Source: Planomonospora sp. ID82291 (lineage in GTDB: Bacteria; Actinomycetota; Actinomycetes; Streptosporangiales; Streptosporangiaceae). Taken from it: DNA of 64,000 nt. Position 1 is the first letter of the stretch; the number at the start of each line of letters is the position of its first letter. A program made the translations under genes and the position numbers. The DNA is taken from NCBI RefSeq assembly GCF_015711645.1, contig NZ_JABTEX010000002.1, positions 558,001-622,000 on the forward strand, given 5' to 3'. Under the pieces are notes generated by a model. It had not been told where the DNA came from, ran no database searches, and was given only the letters and a program-made list of their open reading frames with translations. Positions 33,589 through 42,230 of this stretch are shown here, one piece after another.

Positions 33589-35160
33589 TCAGGCCGGGAG
33601 CTTGCCGGTCCACAGGTTGGCGGCGTGCTTGTAGATGCCGTAGGTCTCCCCGTTGAAGTACGGGGTGGTGACCCGGTCGTAGCGGTTGTTGCCGTCGCTG
33701 TCGATCGTGAGGCTCACGACGCCGTTGACGTATCCGGTCCGCTTGCTGTTCTTGTAGCGCAGCAGGAAGGGGCTGCCGCTGGACCCCGGAGTGAAGGCGC
33801 ACTTGATGGCCTGGTGCTCCTGGGCGTTGTACTTCGGCACGTCCGGAGCGTTGCCGGTGGCGCCGTAGCACCACTTCATGGTGTGGCCGCTGTACGGCTT
33901 GTGGCCGTCCAGGTGGGCGTAGGCCGGGTAGCCGAAGGTGAAGACCTTCTTGCCCAGCTTCTGGTTCCAGCTGAAGCCCTGGCCGCCGACGTTGTCGCCC
34001 AGGCGGCCGGCGTCGGCCAGCGTGATCACGAAGTACCGGGTGTGGAAGTACAGCTCCTTCACCGTGATCTTGACCCACTTCTTCACGAAGTACTGGGACT
34101 TGAACCAGGCGATCTCGTTGCCGTTGACGTCCTTGGTGGCCTCGAGCCTGCCGAGGAAGCCGCCGTCCGCCTTCTGCTTGACGAGCCTGTCGTACTCTTC
34201 CTTGCTGATCGGCGTCCTGACGGTCTTGCGCTCGAACCTGTTGCCGTTCTCCAGGCCCTTGGGAGCCTTGTCGTAGACGCTCTCGACGACCTCGACGGCC
34301 GTCAGCTTGATGCCGTTGCGGCCGCCGGCGACGTACTCCTCGATGTGCTTCGCGGCATCGGCCGGCTTGGCGACGTGCTCGACGGTCGGGTCGACCGCCT
34401 TCTTCCAGTACGGGCCGAGCTCGCCGTACCTCTCGTAGCCCTTCTCGAACTCCTCCTTGGAGATCGCCCGGTCCTCGGTGTACTTGAAGCCCTTGGCGGC
34501 CGTGTACGCGGACTTGCCGACCTCCTTCACGCCCGTCTGCCTGATGCCGTTGTAGACGTTGACGAACGCGTAGTCGTAGTCGTAGTCCTCGTAGACGTCG
34601 AAGTCGTGGTGCATGTTGACCTTGGCGCCGACGTAGATGCCCCAGGGGGCCTTGCCCTGGTAGTAGCCGGGGATGAACACGAAGTTGCTGAAGGGCTTGT
34701 TCGTGTCGGTGTCGTAGACGCAGTGGCCGGCGGTGGCGACCAGGTTGCGGTACTTCGACTGGACCGAGGTGCCGGAGCACCAGCGCTCCTGGCCCTTGTC
34801 GTCGAGGAAGAAGACCTTGCCGACGGTGATCGGCAGGTTGACGTTCCTGGACCGGCCGGCGGACTTGCCGCCCTCGCCGGTCGGCGCGACGATGCCGGGC
34901 CTGCCGTCGGCGGAGGCCTTCGTGCCGCCCACCTGCAGCTTGCCGGTGGCGGTGGACTCGGCGAGGTAGGTCTTCGCCTCCTTCAGCTTCGAGGAGGTCC
35001 AGTAGCCCGCGATGGCCTGCGCGTTGGCAGAGGGGGCGAGCGTCGCCGACGTCAGGTCGGGCTCGGCGTGGGCGGTGCCGGCGAGGGCGCCGCCGGCCAC
35101 GGAGGCGGCCACGAGAGCACCTCCCAGGGGGAGGGCGAGGTGCTTGACTCGGGGGTTCAC
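33589..35160 (-). CDS. secreted trypsin-like serine protease (long type)
   Basis: A 523-aa paralogue closest in layout to the 534-aa pair. Signal peptide about 1-33 (AHA cut). His146 in TAGHCVYD, Asp in YDYDYAFVNV and Ser461 in TPGSSGSPF form a complete triad, so this is likely active. It carries the long insertion (about 205-405) shared with the pseudoproteases, including DPTVEHVAKPAD, VEVVESVY, GLENGN and VKKWVKITVK. GTG 35160 is preferred over an upstream ATG because GGAGC is correctly spaced and the signal peptide begins there. Confidence 0.87.
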   Translation of the reverse strand: MNPRVKHLALPLGGALVAASVAGGALAGTAHAEPDLTSATLAPSANAQAIAGYWTSSKLKEAKTYLAESTATGKLQVGGTKASADGRPGIVAPTGEGGKSAGRSRNVNLPITVGKVFFLDDKGQERWCSGTSVQSKYRNLVATAGHCVYDTDTNKPFSNFVFIPGYYQGKAPWGIYVGAKVNMHHDFDVYEDYDYDYAFVNVYNGIRQTGVKEVGKSAYTAAKGFKYTEDRAISKEEFEKGYERYGELGPYWKKAVDPTVEHVAKPADAAKHIEEYVAGGRNGIKLTAVEVVESVYDKAPKGLENGNRFERKTVRTPISKEEYDRLVKQKADGGFLGRLEATKDVNGNEIAWFKSQYFVKKWVKITVKELYFHTRYFVITLADAGRLGDNVGGQGFSWNQKLGKKVFTFGYPAYAHLDGHKPYSGHTMKWCYGATGNAPDVPKYNAQEHQAIKCAFTPGSSGSPFLLRYKNSKRTGYVNGVVSLTIDSDGNNRYDRVTTPYFNGETYGIYKHAANLWTGKLPA

Positions 35161-35635
35161 GGTAGCTCCTTCTTTGTCATGAGCGCTCGGGTGGCTCACG
35201 CGTACGTAAAGAGACAAGAGGAGACGGTACTCAGCAAAGATGGTGTAAAGGGGCAGTAATCCGGCATCAAGATGGACCGTTATGTTTTCGTTGCGGAATC
35301 AGCGGAACCGAAAGATCCTGACCAGCGTCGGATCTTCTCCTGATCGGCATTCGTCGGCGATGCCCTCCGTACGGCCATCCTGAGCTGCGGAGACGTCGGA
35401 CCGCCCGCCGCCCGGAGGCGGTGTCCGCAGGGTGCCGGAGGAATCTTCCATGACTGGGGCTCCGCGGGTTTCCGGGCAACCCATCAGTCGGTGCCCGGAG
35501 GGTTTCCGTCAAGCGCCCGCACTTCGCCGGGGCGGCCCGCCCGGAACGAGGCCACCGTCACCGGTTCGGCGGGAGGTGGTCGGCCGGGCCGCCGAGGCCG
35601 ACGGTCAGGGGAACGTCCTGTGCGTCACGAGGCCG
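35161..35635. other. 475-base intergenic region
   Basis: Between the long-type protease start and the PIN toxin stop. It holds an AT-richer patch (about 35205-35295) that probably carries the protease promoter. I see no gene and no convincing operator. Confidence 0.6.
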
Positions 35636-36040
35636 TCACACGGGCACGATGGTCACCATGCTGTCGAGCCCTTTGAAGTCGGCGCCGTTACGCGTGTAGA
35701 GCGGTAGGCCGTGGGCTGACGCCACTGCCGCGATCAGCAAGTCCATCCTGCGGGGGCGAGGGTCGCGACCGGAGGAGATCGTGAGGGCGACCAGAGTCCC
35801 GTAACGGGCGGCGGCGTCACGGTCGAAAGGCAGCGGTTCGAAGTCGGTGACGGCCGCCCCCAGCTTCTCCATGCGGGCGGCCCGGGCCCCGGCGTCCTTG
35901 GCCATGGCGACGCCCTGGTGAAGCTCGGCAAGAGTGATCGAGGTGATCTCGGGAACGGTCGGCAACCGTTCCGGGTCGATGAGGTCCAGATCGATGTATG
36001 TGCAGGTGTCGATCACTCCGGACTCGTCGCGGTCAGGCAC
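35636..36040 (-). CDS. PIN-domain toxin (VapC-like)
   Basis: A 134-aa PIN-domain ribonuclease. The four acidic metal ligands are visible: Asp11 in VIDTCTYID, Glu39 in LAELHQG, Asp100 in RRMDLLIA, Asp121 in NGADFKGL. VapC-type toxins cleave specific RNAs and are neutralised by the adjacent antitoxin. Its GTG overlaps the antitoxin gene by 8 bases, the normal antitoxin-first order. It lies among the secreted protease genes. Confidence 0.92.
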   Translation of the reverse strand: MPDRDESGVIDTCTYIDLDLIDPERLPTVPEITSITLAELHQGVAMAKDAGARAARMEKLGAAVTDFEPLPFDRDAAARYGTLVALTISSGRDPRPRRMDLLIAAVASAHGLPLYTRNGADFKGLDSMVTIVPV

Positions 36041-36311
36041 GGTCGGACTCCCACGGGTCGCCGTCGCCGACGCGGTCCTCGGTGCCGAAGAACTCGTCGG
36101 CCTCCTGGCGCATGCGCGCGTAGTCCACGCGCGGGAGCTTGCGGTGCCGGGCGACGAGCTCTTCTGCGGTCAGCCGCCGCCGGCGGGGCAGGGGACGGAG
36201 CTCCGCGACCCCGATGCCGTTACGGGTGATGTGGTAGACCTCGCCTGCCTCCACCGCGTCCATGACGGCCGCGGAGTTGTTGCGGAACTCACGCTGTGTG
36301 ATCGTCTTCAT
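36033..36311 (-). CDS. Phd/YefM-family antitoxin
   Basis: A 92-aa antitoxin. The N-terminal Phd fold reads [40 protein letters not shown]; the acidic, flexible C-terminus wraps the toxin. It usually represses its own operon. ATG at 36311, with an AT-rich promoter immediately upstream. Partner of the PIN toxin that it overlaps. Confidence 0.92.
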   Translation of the reverse strand: MKTITQREFRNNSAAVMDAVEAGEVYHITRNGIGVAELRPLPRRRRLTAEELVARHRKLPRVDYARMRQEADEFFGTEDRVGDGDPWESDRA

Positions 36312-36354
36312 CGTTCTATTGTAGCTCCCTGTGTCTCGTGGGGCTACGACTCAG

Positions 36355-36391
36355 AGGGGACGGCGGCCGGGTCGTCCGAACGCCGTCCCCT
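36355..36391 (-). terminator. terminator of the 380-aa secreted protease
   Basis: Perfect 11-bp stem (AGGGGACGGCG / CGCCGTCCCCT) with a 15-base loop, directly after the stop at 36400. Confidence 0.75.
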
Positions 36392-36399
36392 GAGCCGGA

Positions 36400-37542
36400 C
36401 TACTTCGTCCAGCGGTTGGCCGCGACCCTGTAGACCTGGTGGGTGTCGCCGTTGAAGTACGGCGAGGAGACGTGGTCGTAGCGGTCGTTCTTGTCGGTGT
36501 CCCAGGCGACGCTGTTGACGCCGTTGAGGTAGCCGGTGCGGGTGGAGCTCCGGTACTTCAGCAGGAACGGGCCGCCGCTGGCGCCCGCGGTGAAGGCGCA
36601 CCGGAAGCCGACGTGCTCCTGGATGGTGTACTTCGGCGCGGCGGGCATGGCGGCGGTCGCACCGTAGCACCACTTCATCGTGCGCCCGGTGAACGGCTTG
36701 TCGCCGTCGGGGTGGGGTCCGGCCGGGTAGCCGAAGGAGAAGACCTTGTTCTTCACCTTCTGGTTCCAGGCGAAGCCCTGGCCGCCGACGTTGTCACCGA
36801 GCCGGCCGACGTTCTTGACGACCGGCTTCCACTTGCCGTCCTTGTCCTTCTCCCAGCTCACCTTGACGCCGGAGTGGACGTTGACGAAGGCGTAGTCGTA
36901 GTCGTAGTCCTCCTTCACGACGAAGTCGTCGTGCGCGTTGAACCACTTGGCCGCGTAGACGCCGTACGGGTTCTTGCCGTCCCAGGCCTGGGTGCCGTCC
37001 CAGTAGGACGGGATGAAGACCCAGTTGTCGTAGAACTGGTTGGTCTTCACGTCGTAGACGCAGTGCGCCGAGGTGGCGACCAGGTTGCGGTACCTGCTCT
37101 GGATCGAGGTGCCGGAGCAGTACTTCCAGCTCTTCGGGTCCAGCGGGTCGGCCTTGGGCAGCGTGAAGAAGACCCGGCCGACCGTGTTGGGCAGGTTGAC
37201 CTGCTTGCTCTTGGTGGCCGCGCCGCCTCCGGGGCCGCTCGGCGGGACGGCTCCGGCCTTGCCGGTGGGCCCGGCCGCCGAGGAGGCCTTGCCGCCCCGG
37301 ACGCTGAGGTCGACGTCGCCGGTGGCGTCGGTGGCCTTTCGCATGCGCTCCGGCGACCAGAAGGAGGTCGCCTCGGCAGGGGTCTCCGACGCGGTGGACG
37401 TCACCACGTCGGAGGGTGCCCCCGTACCGGTGACGCCGGTGGCGCTCGCGGCGCTCGCGCCGGCGGAGGTGGCGCCCATCGCTCCGGCGACCATGAGGAG
37501 GCCGGTGAGGGGGACGGTGAGGCGCCGTGCTCGGGGATTCAA
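36400..37542 (-). CDS. secreted trypsin-like serine protease (short type)
   Basis: A 380-aa paralogue of the family. Signal peptide about 1-32, then a Gly/Ala/Pro spacer. His160 in TSAHCVYD, Asp in YDYDYAFVNV and Ser322 in TAGASGGPF make a complete triad. CSGTSIQSRYRNLVATS and RLGDNVGGQGFAWNQ are near-identical to the long-type members, but the insertion is absent. Translation begins at TTG 37542 behind AAAGGAG. It is the first gene of the five-member array in transcription order. Confidence 0.87.
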   Translation of the reverse strand: MNPRARRLTVPLTGLLMVAGAMGATSAGASAASATGVTGTGAPSDVVTSTASETPAEATSFWSPERMRKATDATGDVDLSVRGGKASSAAGPTGKAGAVPPSGPGGGAATKSKQVNLPNTVGRVFFTLPKADPLDPKSWKYCSGTSIQSRYRNLVATSAHCVYDVKTNQFYDNWVFIPSYWDGTQAWDGKNPYGVYAAKWFNAHDDFVVKEDYDYDYAFVNVHSGVKVSWEKDKDGKWKPVVKNVGRLGDNVGGQGFAWNQKVKNKVFSFGYPAGPHPDGDKPFTGRTMKWCYGATAAMPAAPKYTIQEHVGFRCAFTAGASGGPFLLKYRSSTRTGYLNGVNSVAWDTDKNDRYDHVSSPYFNGDTHQVYRVAANRWTK

Positions 37543-37862
37543 TGGAGCTCCTTTCGTCTTCGGCGGCGGGCGGGACGTCCCGTCGCCGGGAAAACGTTGG
37601 GAACGCTACTGAGTGGATCAGAAGTCCGGCCATGAATTGACGGGAAAAAGTCTGGGACGGTTCCCTTCGATGCGTTTCCGTTATTGAAATGCCCATTGGT
37701 TATCATTTAACGAAACGGCATCTCTGCAGGCAGAGGCCGGTGTGAGGCCTTTTTCAAGGCGTCTCCCGCATCACCGGCACCAGTGATGGACGTGCATTTC
37801 TCGGGCCCCTTCCGCGCACGCCGCACTATCCAAACCGAACGACGTTCTGGTTTGATGGGCGC
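37543..37862. other. 320-base divergent intergenic region
   Basis: Separates the secreted protease (minus) from the thiolase-like gene (plus). It contains an AT-rich patch (about 37670-37715) for the protease promoter and the palindrome at 37831-37854 ahead of the thiolase start. No gene. Confidence 0.65.
37831..37854. promoter_or_regulatory. imperfect palindrome just upstream of thiolase-like gene
   Basis: CAAACC-GAAC-GAC-GTTC-T-GGTTTG: both arms match apart from a one-base bulge. It ends 8 bases before the ATG, so a bound repressor would block transcription or initiation. The regulator is unknown; TetR-type is plausible. Confidence 0.5.
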
Positions 37863-39374
37863 ATGAGCGTGGACCCACGGACCCCCTGCCTCGTCGGCGT
37901 CGCCCAGCACACCGTCCGCGAGCAGCCGGGGCCGGAGCCGCTGGACCTGTGGGAGCTGGCCGCCCGCGGGGCCGCCGCCGACGCGGGGGCCCCCGGCCTG
38001 CTGGAGCGGCTCGACTCGATCCAGGTCGTCTACACCGAGTCCTGGCAGTACGACGACCCCGCTGCCCGGCTCGCCGAGCGCCTGGCGGCCGCACCCCGCC
38101 ACCGCGCCTACTCCACGGTGAGCGGTACGGCCCCGCAGACGCTCCTCGGCACGGCCGCCGCCGCGATCGCCGCCGGGGAGATGGACGCGGCCCTGGTCGC
38201 CGGCGGTGAGGCGCTGGCCACCCGGCGGGCCCTGCGCCGGGCGGGGGAGCGTCCCGCGTGGAGCCACCGCGCCCACCCCAAGCCGCCCTACGGCTGGGAG
38301 CGCCCGCCGCACCCGGCCGAGCTGGCCCACGAGCTCTTCCTGCCCGTGCACACCTACGCGATCATGGAGACCGCGCGCCGGGCCGCCGCCGGGGAGTCCG
38401 TCGAGGACGAGCGGGAGGCCCGGGGCCGGATGATGGCCCCGATGACCCGCGTCGCCGCGGCCAACCCGCACGCCTGGCACCGCCGGGCCTGGACGCCGGA
38501 GGAGCTCGTCACCCCGGGCCCGGACAACCGCGTCGTCGGCTGGCCGTACACCAAGCGGACCGTCGCGTTCATGGACGTCGACCAGGCCGCGGCCGTGATC
38601 ATGGTCAGCTCGGGGCTCGCCGACCGGCTCGGGATCGCCCGCGACCGCCGCGTCCACCTGCGGGGCTGGGCGTACGCCGAGGATCCCTGGGAGGTCGCGG
38701 CCCGGCCGGTCCTGGGCGAGTCCCCCGCGATGGCGGCCGTGGCCCGGCACGCCCTGGCCCGGGCGGGCACGGACCTGGACGGGATCGGCGCGCTGGACCT
38801 CTACAGCTGCTTCGCGGTCGCCCTCCGTACGGCCTGCGCCGCGACGGGCCTGGACCCGACGGACGGGCGGGGGCTGACGGTCACCGGCGGCCTGCCGTAC
38901 GCCGGGGCCCCGGTCAGCGTCTACGTGCTGCACTCCACCGCGGCGATGGCCGAACGGCTGCGGGCGGGGACGGAGCCCGGGCACGGCCTGGTCACCGGGG
39001 TGGGGATGCACCTGACCAAGCACACCTGGGCCGTCTGGTCCACCGAGCCGGGAGAGGACTTCCGGGAGGGACGGGGCGACGGGCTCGCGGCGCTGCGCGG
39101 GGCGGGCGAGCCGGTGCACGTCACCGGAGCCGTGCCGATCGCCGACGCCGCCGACGCCGACGGGGGGACGGGGACCGTCGCCGGCTACACCGTCGCGCAC
39201 GGCAGGGACGGCGCGGCCGAGCGCGGGATCCTGGTCGTGGACCTGCCGGACGGCGCCCGCGCGCACGCCCTCGTCCGCGACCCCGGCCTGATCGCCGAGG
39301 CCGAGGCCGCCGAACTCGTCGGCCGGCGGGTCCGGCTGACCCCCGACGGGCCGGTGAACGTCGCCACCTGGTGA
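37863..39374 (+). CDS. thiolase-fold acetyl-CoA acetyltransferase-like protein
   Basis: A 503-aa thiolase-like protein with the extra C-terminal domain of thiolase-like protein type 1 (about 415-503). The position of the nucleophilic Cys of true thiolases reads VSGTAPQTLLG, without Cys; Cys in DLYSCFAVA and the GVGMHLTKH segment are kept. It may bind acyl-CoA without classical thiolysis. ATG start. It is followed 42 bases later by an MDR reductase, possibly a functional pair. Confidence 0.82.
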   Translation: MSVDPRTPCLVGVAQHTVREQPGPEPLDLWELAARGAAADAGAPGLLERLDSIQVVYTESWQYDDPAARLAERLAAAPRHRAYSTVSGTAPQTLLGTAAAAIAAGEMDAALVAGGEALATRRALRRAGERPAWSHRAHPKPPYGWERPPHPAELAHELFLPVHTYAIMETARRAAAGESVEDEREARGRMMAPMTRVAAANPHAWHRRAWTPEELVTPGPDNRVVGWPYTKRTVAFMDVDQAAAVIMVSSGLADRLGIARDRRVHLRGWAYAEDPWEVAARPVLGESPAMAAVARHALARAGTDLDGIGALDLYSCFAVALRTACAATGLDPTDGRGLTVTGGLPYAGAPVSVYVLHSTAAMAERLRAGTEPGHGLVTGVGMHLTKHTWAVWSTEPGEDFREGRGDGLAALRGAGEPVHVTGAVPIADAADADGGTGTVAGYTVAHGRDGAAERGILVVDLPDGARAHALVRDPGLIAEAEAAELVGRRVRLTPDGPVNVATW

Positions 39375-39403
39375 GCCGCCGCCCGGTGCGGGGAGCGGGG
39401 GCG

Positions 39404-39409
39404 TAGGGT
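39404..39409 (+). promoter_or_regulatory. -10 box of a leaderless transcript (MDR reductase)
   Basis: TAGGGT followed by six bases and the ATG at 39416. Confidence 0.5.
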
Positions 39410-39415
39410 GCGGCC

Positions 39416-40384
39416 ATGTTCGCCGTAACCGCAACCCAGACCGATTTCGACGACCCCCTCGCCGGGCTGACGCTCGGTGAGCACCCCGAACCGGAGGTCC
39501 CCGACGGCTGGACCACCGTCACCGTGAAGGCCGCCGCCCTCAACCACCACGACCTGTGGACCCTCAAGGGCGTGGGCATCCGCCAGGAAAGGCTGCCCAT
39601 CGTGCTCGGCTGCGACGCCGCCGGGATCGACGAGGACGGCAACGAGGTCATCGTGCACGCGGTGATCGGCACGGAGACGGGCGCGGGGGCCGACGAGACG
39701 CTGGACCCGAAGCGGTCGCTGCTGTCGGAGGTGCACGACGGGACCTTCGCCGAGCGGGTCGCCGTGCCCCGCCGGAACCTGGTGCCCAAGCCCGCCGCGC
39801 TCGGCTTCGAGGAGGCGGCCTGTCTGCCCACCGCGTGGCTGACCGCCTACCGGATGCTGTTCGACAAGGCGGGGTTGGAGCCCGGCTCGACCGTGCTGGT
39901 CCAGGGGGCGGGCGGCGGCGTGGCCACCGCGCTGATCGCGCTGGGCCGGGCCGGCGGCTACCGGGTCTGGGCCACCAGCCGGTCGGAGGCCAAGCGGGCC
40001 CGCGCCCTGGAGCTCGGCGCCGACCGGGTCTTCGAGCCCGGAGCGCGACTGCCCGAGCGGGTGGACGCGGTCATGGAGACCGTGGGCCAGGCCACCTGGG
40101 ACCACTCGCTCAAGTCGCTGCGCCCCGGCGGCCGGATCGTGGTCTCCGGCGCGACCAGCGGCGCGGTGCCCCCGGCGGACCTGAACCGGGTCTTCTTCCT
40201 GCAGCTGTCAGTGGTCGGCTCGACCATGGGCAGCCGGGACCAGCTCGCCCGGCTGGCCCGCTTCCTGGAGCAGACCGGCACCCGTCCCCTGATCGACCGG
40301 GTGCTCCCGCTGGCCCGGGCCCGGGAGGGCTTCGCGGCCATGCACGGGGGCGAGGTCTTCGGGAAGGTCGTCTTCACTCCCTGA
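39416..40384 (+). CDS. MDR-superfamily oxidoreductase (quinone oxidoreductase-like)
   Basis: A 322-aa medium-chain dehydrogenase/reductase. Catalytic domain (NHHDLWTLKGVG, LGCDAAG), cofactor-binding domain (VLVQGAGGGVATALIALGR) and the C-terminal RGFAAMHGGEVFGKVV-like end are typical. The zinc ligands of alcohol dehydrogenases are lacking, so it is probably an NADPH-dependent enoyl or quinone reductase. Probably leaderless, so it may have its own promoter despite lying 42 bases after the thiolase-like gene. Confidence 0.86.
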   Translation: MFAVTATQTDFDDPLAGLTLGEHPEPEVPDGWTTVTVKAAALNHHDLWTLKGVGIRQERLPIVLGCDAAGIDEDGNEVIVHAVIGTETGAGADETLDPKRSLLSEVHDGTFAERVAVPRRNLVPKPAALGFEEAACLPTAWLTAYRMLFDKAGLEPGSTVLVQGAGGGVATALIALGRAGGYRVWATSRSEAKRARALELGADRVFEPGARLPERVDAVMETVGQATWDHSLKSLRPGGRIVVSGATSGAVPPADLNRVFFLQLSVVGSTMGSRDQLARLARFLEQTGTRPLIDRVLPLARAREGFAAMHGGEVFGKVVFTP

Positions 40385-40512
40385 GCGCACCGAGCAGCCC
40401 GGCGGCAGCGGGCACCCCTGCGGCGCGGGGCGTGCCGGGAAGGCGGGGCGCGCCCGGCGCGGCAGCGGCGGTCCCGCCCGGAGGAGAGGCGGGGCCGCCC
40501 GGATCAGGAGGA

Positions 40513-41244
40513 TCACCGCAGGGCGTCCCTGATCCGGCGGGCCGCGTCGTAGAGCGCGTCCTGCGCGGCGGCCAGCGTCTCCTCGGTGACCTGCCGGCCG
40601 GCCGCGTCCCCGCGGACCTCCTCGGCGAACTCGGCGAGCATCTGCCCGAGCCGGTCGTCGCCCTCGGCGGAGCCGGAGCCGGTGAAGCCGGTGGCCCAGA
40701 TGCGCTTCCACTCCTGCTGCCAGCGCTCGGTCTCGTGCTTCCACTCGTGCCTGTGCCGCTGCCACTCGGCCTTCTGCTCCCGCCAGGCCTCGCGCTGCTC
40801 CCGCTTGGCCCGCCGGAACCCGTCCTTGGCCGCGCGCTCCTCCTGCCGGGTGCTCTGCCGCACGTCGCGGGCCATCTGCGTGAGCTCCTCGCGCAGCGAC
40901 TTGACCGTCTCGCGCACGTCCTCCTTCACCTCGCGGGCGATGTCGCGAACGGAGTCGGTGATCTCCTGCTCCAGCTCCGCCAGCTCGTCCATCCGGGACT
41001 CCAGCTCGGCGCGGCCCGCCTCGGTGAGGGTGAAGACCTTCTTGCCGGCCACGACCTCGTGGGTGACCAGTCCCTCCTCCTCCAACCGGGCCAGCCGCGG
41101 GTAGATCGTGCCGGGCGAGGGGGAGTAGACGCCCAGGAAGCGGTCCTGGAGCAGCCGGATCACCTCGTAGCCGTGGCGCGGGCTCTCCTGGAGCAGCTTG
41201 AGCAGGTAGAGCCGGAGTCGCCCGTGGCCGAAGACGGGGCTCAC
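40513..41244 (-). CDS. PadR-family transcriptional regulator
   Basis: A 243-aa PadR protein: winged helix at about 10-80 (LLKLLQESPRHGYEVIRLLQDRF, GTIYPRLARLEEEGLV, KKVFTLTEAGRAEL), then an unusually long charged coiled coil (about 85-185, rich in Glu/Arg/Lys/Gln). Start GTG 41244. It follows the DUF4097 gene by 55 bases on the same strand. A palindrome at the head of that operon is a likely autoregulatory operator. Confidence 0.9.
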   Translation of the reverse strand: MSPVFGHGRLRLYLLKLLQESPRHGYEVIRLLQDRFLGVYSPSPGTIYPRLARLEEEGLVTHEVVAGKKVFTLTEAGRAELESRMDELAELEQEITDSVRDIAREVKEDVRETVKSLREELTQMARDVRQSTRQEERAAKDGFRRAKREQREAWREQKAEWQRHRHEWKHETERWQQEWKRIWATGFTGSGSAEGDDRLGQMLAEFAEEVRGDAAGRQVTEETLAAAQDALYDAARRIRDALR

Positions 41245-41299
41245 GACGCCCTCCCGCCCGGGACCGGTCCGGAGGCGCGGCCGGTGTCGAACGAACCGT

Positions 41300-42097
41300 T
41301 CACGAGGGCTCTCCCTTCAGAAGAGTGACGTCGCCGGAGACGGTGGTGGCCGACAGGGAGGCCATGCCCCCGCCGATCCGGCCGGTGAGCGCCTTCCTGC
41401 CGGGCTGGTCGACCCGGTCGAGCCCGGAGAAGGCGGTGCCGATCCGGCCGTTGGTGGAGCGGACCGCGACGTCGGTCTCCACGGAGTGCGGGAGCCGTAC
41501 CACGATCTCGCCGGAGACGCTGTTCAGCGTGACGTGGCCGGTCGGCGGGAGCTCCAGGTCGGCGGTGATCCGGCCGGAGACGGTGCCGGCCTTCAACCGG
41601 CGGGGCGTGCCCCGGGCGACGGTCAGGTCACCCGAGATGCTCTTGAAGGACAGGTCGCCGACCAGGCTGCGGCTCTCCACGGGACCGGAGACGGTGTCGG
41701 CGTGGACCTCGCCGCTCACCCCGTCGAGCACGATCTCGCCGGAGACGCTCTTGACCGCGGTGCGGGCCTCGAAGCCCGCCACGACGGCCGAGGCGGAGAC
41801 CACCCCGGCACTGACCGGGCAGTCCTTCGGCACGGTGAGCGTCAGCACGCTCTCGCGGCTGCCGGGGCGGAGCCAGCTGAGCAGCCCGTCCCAGGTGAGG
41901 TCCTGGTAGGTGACGGTGAGCACGCCGTCGTCGTCGTGCGTCACGACCAGCGGGAGGTCACCGACGGAGGTGACCTCCAGCGCGGGCGGGCCGTCGCTGG
42001 CCAGCACCGCCAGCCTGCCCGCCACGATCCGCACGTTCAACCTGCTCACCGGGTCGAACGTGATCTGCTCGGGTTTCCCGACCGTCCATTCACGCAT
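41300..42097 (-). CDS. DUF4097-family beta-solenoid protein
   Basis: A 265-aa protein made of repeated beta strands with the recurring motif VSGxI/V (KSVSGEIVLDGVSGEV, DTVSGPVES, KSISGDLTV, GTVSGRITADL, NSVSGEIVVRL, TTVSGDVTLL), typical of DUF4097 adhesin-like solenoids. No signal peptide is seen, so it is cytoplasmic. Genes of this family often pair with PadR regulators. ATG start behind AAGGAGG. First gene of the two-gene operon. Function unknown. Confidence 0.87.
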   Translation of the reverse strand: MREWTVGKPEQITFDPVSRLNVRIVAGRLAVLASDGPPALEVTSVGDLPLVVTHDDDGVLTVTYQDLTWDGLLSWLRPGSRESVLTLTVPKDCPVSAGVVSASAVVAGFEARTAVKSVSGEIVLDGVSGEVHADTVSGPVESRSLVGDLSFKSISGDLTVARGTPRRLKAGTVSGRITADLELPPTGHVTLNSVSGEIVVRLPHSVETDVAVRSTNGRIGTAFSGLDRVDQPGRKALTGRIGGGMASLSATTVSGDVTLLKGEPS

Positions 42098-42112
42098 GTC
42101 TGCGACCTCCTT

Positions 42113-42169
42113 GGATAAAACACGATATGTCGCGTCACACGGAAGGTCAAGATATATCGTGTTTTATCC
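42113..42169. promoter_or_regulatory. 18-bp inverted repeat, putative PadR operator/promoter
   Basis: GGATAAAACACGATATGT (42113-42130) and ATATATCGTGTTTTATCC (42152-42169) match at 17 of 18 positions when inverted, separated by 21 bases. It starts 16 bases before the DUF4097 ATG and is strikingly AT-rich for this genome. Likely bound by the PadR protein of the same operon. Confidence 0.7.
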
Positions 42170-42230
42170 GCCGGGAGGCCGGCCCGCTCCGGCCGTTCCC
42201 GGGTCACCCGTTCCCGTCCGTCGCCCGTCC

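Noticed and set aside
27698-37542. Mobile element or phage origin for the repeated protease region
   Set aside because: No transposase, integrase, terminal inverted repeats or tRNA-type attachment site; base composition matches the surroundings.
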